A stretch of 64,000 nt of DNA from Phorcus lineatus (taxonomy: Eukaryota > Mollusca > Gastropoda > Trochida > Trochidae). The DNA lies in the NCBI GenBank assembly GCA_921293015.1, contig OV121091.1:31542839-31606838 (forward strand). Direction: 5' to 3'. Both the position numbers and the translations under genes were made by a program. The notes beneath the pieces were generated by a model. The model worked only from the letters and a program-made list of their open reading frames with translations, made no database searches and was not told the DNA's origin. This document shows positions 61,030 through 64,000 of the stretch, piece by piece; positions within the stretch are counted from its first letter, which is position 1, and each line of letters starts with the position of its first letter.

Positions 61030-61800
61030 TTGATATGTCAAGAACATAAATCCTCTCTTCACCAAAAAGATTCACTGACATGCCTATGCCATCTCAAATA
61101 CAGTCTCAAACATAAAGGAAGGCTACCCTCATTGACTTTATTATACAGGAGACATACAAAGAAATCTCTTAATCAGAAAGGAATGGTTATCAAGTGTGAA
61201 TATGCTGGAGCACCAATCCACTGCATTGGCAATGAAGACAGCCTACAAGGTTTGGATCTATAACCCACAACTTTGATGTGAAGTCTCCACAAAGATCAGA
61301 AGTCTTCAGATGTACAATCAAGATTTTCAAAAAGTTTCCCTGTAATAAATTTCTATCAAATGGAAGGCGGCTTCGTCTTCAAAATGTCGATCGGATGGCA
61401 CTCAGCAAAATAATTACACACAACAAGTTTCCATTTAACACAGGAGAGCTGAAGAGCTTGGCACAATTATATATTGGTGATCAAAAGAATTCAATAAGTT
61501 TGCGTGTGAGTAAAGTGTAATACTTAGATGGAGTAGGGGGACGTGAGACGATCGGCCCCTCATAAGCGCTAAAACATCCCCGTTATGTTCCCCAGAACCA
61601 TTTCTACAGAGAAATAGTGCAAGAAGTTTCCTCCTGGGAAATCATTCAAGTTCGAACTCAGCTGAAATCTTTTGTTACAAGCTCATCTCTTGGGAACACT
61701 ATTAAAGCTCATTACAGCATTAAAGTTTCTCTTCCGACGGCCCGACTCTTAACAAATAAGAGTTACGTTGTGTTAGCTTCTACACCATTGCGTCAATAAT
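61030..61800 (+). other. Run of three adjacent coding-like open frames, unassigned
   Basis: Open frames at 61030-61263, 61278-61520 and 61617-61799 lie in a row on the plus strand in locally GC-richer DNA. Examples are KKSLNQKGMVIKCEYAGAP and GELKSLAQLYIGDQ. None matches a family I know. They may be a decayed mobile-element ORF or chance. Confidence 0.22.
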
Positions 61801-64000
61801 TCTGCACCAACTTTTATCATTCTTCATGGTAGGTATGACAGAAGAAATCACTTATTGTCTGGCCTATGTATGACTTGCCATTGAGGGGAAACATGATGGC
61901 TCGCTTGTTCTTGGCTTTGATGTTTGTGACATAATTCTAACAGCAACAGTAAGAGAAATAACAGTTTTTCCAACAACATCATCATAATACATAGTACAAA
62001 AGCCTAGATGTTCATTTTTCAAAGAAAGCAATTTTTTTCAGATGTTCTTTTCTTCTATATATCCAATGCCATATTTTCTCATTACAAATTTTATTTCACG
62101 CTGAACTAGAAAGTCTTTTTATGATCCTTGATATCGATATACTTCAATTGCTTAATATGAGTGACACATTTGATCATATTCATTCTGGCATCTCCATAAT
62201 CAGTGAAATAACTCTTTATGACATATTTCAATCTACTTCTAAGGAAGATGCAATGCAGCGGAAAAGATGATGAAGATTACGCCAGAGTGTGATGAAGTAC
62301 TTTCCGACTGTGAAACGACAGACTCAAATCGGACAGTGGACCAATCATATCAGAGACCAGTCATGCAGAAACTTTCTTTCATCGTATAGCTTCAAACTTT
62401 TGATAAGTGCTGACTATGCCTTTTCATATTCATAATTACTTTTAACATTTAGCTGGCTTTAAATGTGTTCTTTGATATTCATTTATTACCAATATGGTTA
62501 ATGATTAGTGGTGACATATACTTCAATATATGCACATGTGCACATAACACTTTTCCCTAACAACAATTGTTTCAGCGCGAATTACCGTATTTCATCTACT
62601 GTGACCATAAAACCACTGTTCATGAAGTCACTATAGCGAGCAGTAGCAAGGAAAGCAGGCTGTTTTCTGAATATTTCCATGCGTTTTAGATTGAACAGAA
62701 TCGGTCATTAAGAAAACATTACACTCAGAAGTGTGTCACATGACTTTCACAAAACTCATGCGAATTGGTGTATAACCCTTGCTCTCCATCGGGTAATATA
62801 CAAATTCACACTCATTTCATAAATTTATATGACACACTTCTTTGGGTAATAATCTCTACATATTAGAGTTAATGTGATCTACTCACTGGTTATTATTTCC
62901 CACATTGCCAGGTGAATGTTGTCGAACAATCATAGGCATCTCCATGGTTTTATTAACACATAATAATAATCACTGCATGAGGAGACTATCACTGAATTTT
63001 TCTGATCGGCAGGTCATAGGTGAATACTGACTGGAGAAAGCTTACATCACTATAAGACCAACCCAAGACTTGTATACATTTTATGATAAATATTTCTCAA
63101 AACTTGTTATCTCATTAATACGAGATGGGAACCTTTGAGAAATTTTCATTCAGTAGTTAGTTCAGACAACTGATAACTTAGGTTTACGAATAAGGCAGCT
63201 CTTATTCTTTTAATGGATAAGACAAGTATCTTTAATATCTTGTATGATAAACTGTTTGAATATATATCATCTTAAACGAATTATAGTGACATATTTCTTA
63301 ATGGACTGCAAACAAATTCTGACTCCAATAAGTGGTAATTGTGAAATACAGAGAAAGGTGAGCAAGACATTGAAACAACTCAATATTGTCATTTGATTTC
63401 AATCAACGTTTCTGATCTTTTGTTGAAGCTGATCTTACAATACAGGATCACCAGCTTGTATAATGGGGAGAACAGCAAAACAGCAGGAAAGTTTTCATTT
63501 AAAGCAATCAGTAGTCTATATATACATAAAAGTATACTTTTAAAATCAAAGTTTAATGTTTGATTTTTAAAAGTTTTAAACTCATCTTTTTAAGCCTGAC
63601 TATTTGTTAGTCTAGCCAGGTACTCCTGTGTAACTTTATGCCTCCTTGGCTGAAGAGTTCCAAAGACACTTCCTGATTGCTCTGACAACAAACAAACCAC
63701 TCCAGATACTTTTCTTAATTGATTTCATAGATTTAAAACTTAGCCCAAAGGTAAGGGGATGTTGTTGAAAAAATTTAGTGGCAGGAAAGTAATTTCCTAC
63801 TGATAATTGATCTGTCAAGCGCAGCAAGAGGGAAGAGTGGATTTATGGAAACAGCGGAAGGATACACGTGTTTGAATTTAAATCAGGAGCAGATAAGTCA
63901 AAGTAGAGAACAATCCTCTACTCCAGTTTATTAGGCCATTGATGCACTACAGGTGGTAGGCGATAAAAAACGAAAAAAATCTGAACAACTGATAGCAGGT

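Larger units (their letters stand above)
46386..64000 (-). other. Probable ADAR intronic and upstream sequence with repeats; no further ADAR exon recognised
   Basis: The ADAR terminal exon must be preceded by at least one intron starting at 46386. I looked on the minus strand for the next expected motifs (CSDKIARWN, GEGTIPV, PCGDA, HAE) and did not see them, so either the last intron exceeds 17 kb or short exons were missed. Named repeats inside are listed separately. Coding-like but unassigned stretches are at about 47335-47427, 49035-49240, 53530-53690, 54814-55206, 58010-58160, 61030-61800 and 62270-62400. Confidence 0.5.

Noticed and set aside
1-64000. CRISPR array, bacterial operon or defence-system genes
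   Set aside because: No regularly spaced identical repeats with unique spacers; genes are spliced and eukaryotic.

Overview
The window is AT-rich, intron-rich animal nuclear DNA. Its genes are split into short exons bounded by GT..AG introns, and tRNA-derived SINEs, a LINE fragment, MITE-like elements and minisatellites sit between and inside them. The protein sequences and the SINE family (tRNA-like head, tail of repeated TCACC, as in gastropod repeats that end in runs of TCAC) suggest a mollusc, most likely a gastropod. That placement is an inference. No bacterial operons, CRISPR arrays or rRNA genes were seen.

Four conserved genes could be rebuilt exon by exon, with reading phase matching across every junction. 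(1) VPS25, an ESCRT-II subunit, on the minus strand at 3944-175; its last exon lies beyond base 1. (2) UBE2F, the NEDD8-conjugating E2, on the plus strand at 8316-11706, six coding exons, 183 residues. (3) WDR37, a WD40-repeat protein, on the plus strand at 25107-38522, ten coding exons, 488 residues. (4) The terminal coding exon of an ADAR2-type RNA adenosine deaminase, on the minus strand at 46385-45865; the rest of that gene was not found and probably lies partly or wholly beyond base 64000.

Layout: VPS25 and UBE2F are divergent, with about 4.4 kb between their start codons holding a MITE copy and a LINE 3' fragment. After UBE2F comes about 13 kb without a recognised gene, holding a decayed ORF (16332-17133), a fold-back repeat (17768-18207) and a hAT-like element with an exact 8-bp target duplication (22777-23336). 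WDR37 follows; its 6.6-kb first intron carries a MITE, two SINE copies, a 77-bp tandem repeat and a perfect 15-bp stem-loop, and its last intron is mostly a 24-bp minisatellite. WDR37 and ADAR converge tail to tail; between them are a CpG-rich promoter-like stretch near 41.5 kb and an unassigned coding-like ORF at 42.5 kb. From 46.4 to 64 kb the sequence is probably ADAR intron plus repeats: a tandem array beside the ADAR acceptor, a second minisatellite at 54.0-54.4 kb that shares its core with the WDR37 one, two more SINE copies, and several unassigned coding-like stretches.

The four genes have unrelated housekeeping or regulatory roles (endosomal sorting, neddylation, WD40 scaffold, RNA editing) and show no sign of working as one system. 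No new multi-gene system could be supported. The less ordinary items are the two minisatellites with a shared core, possible stop-introducing cassette exons in WDR37, and the frameshifted ORF at 16.3-17.1 kb.
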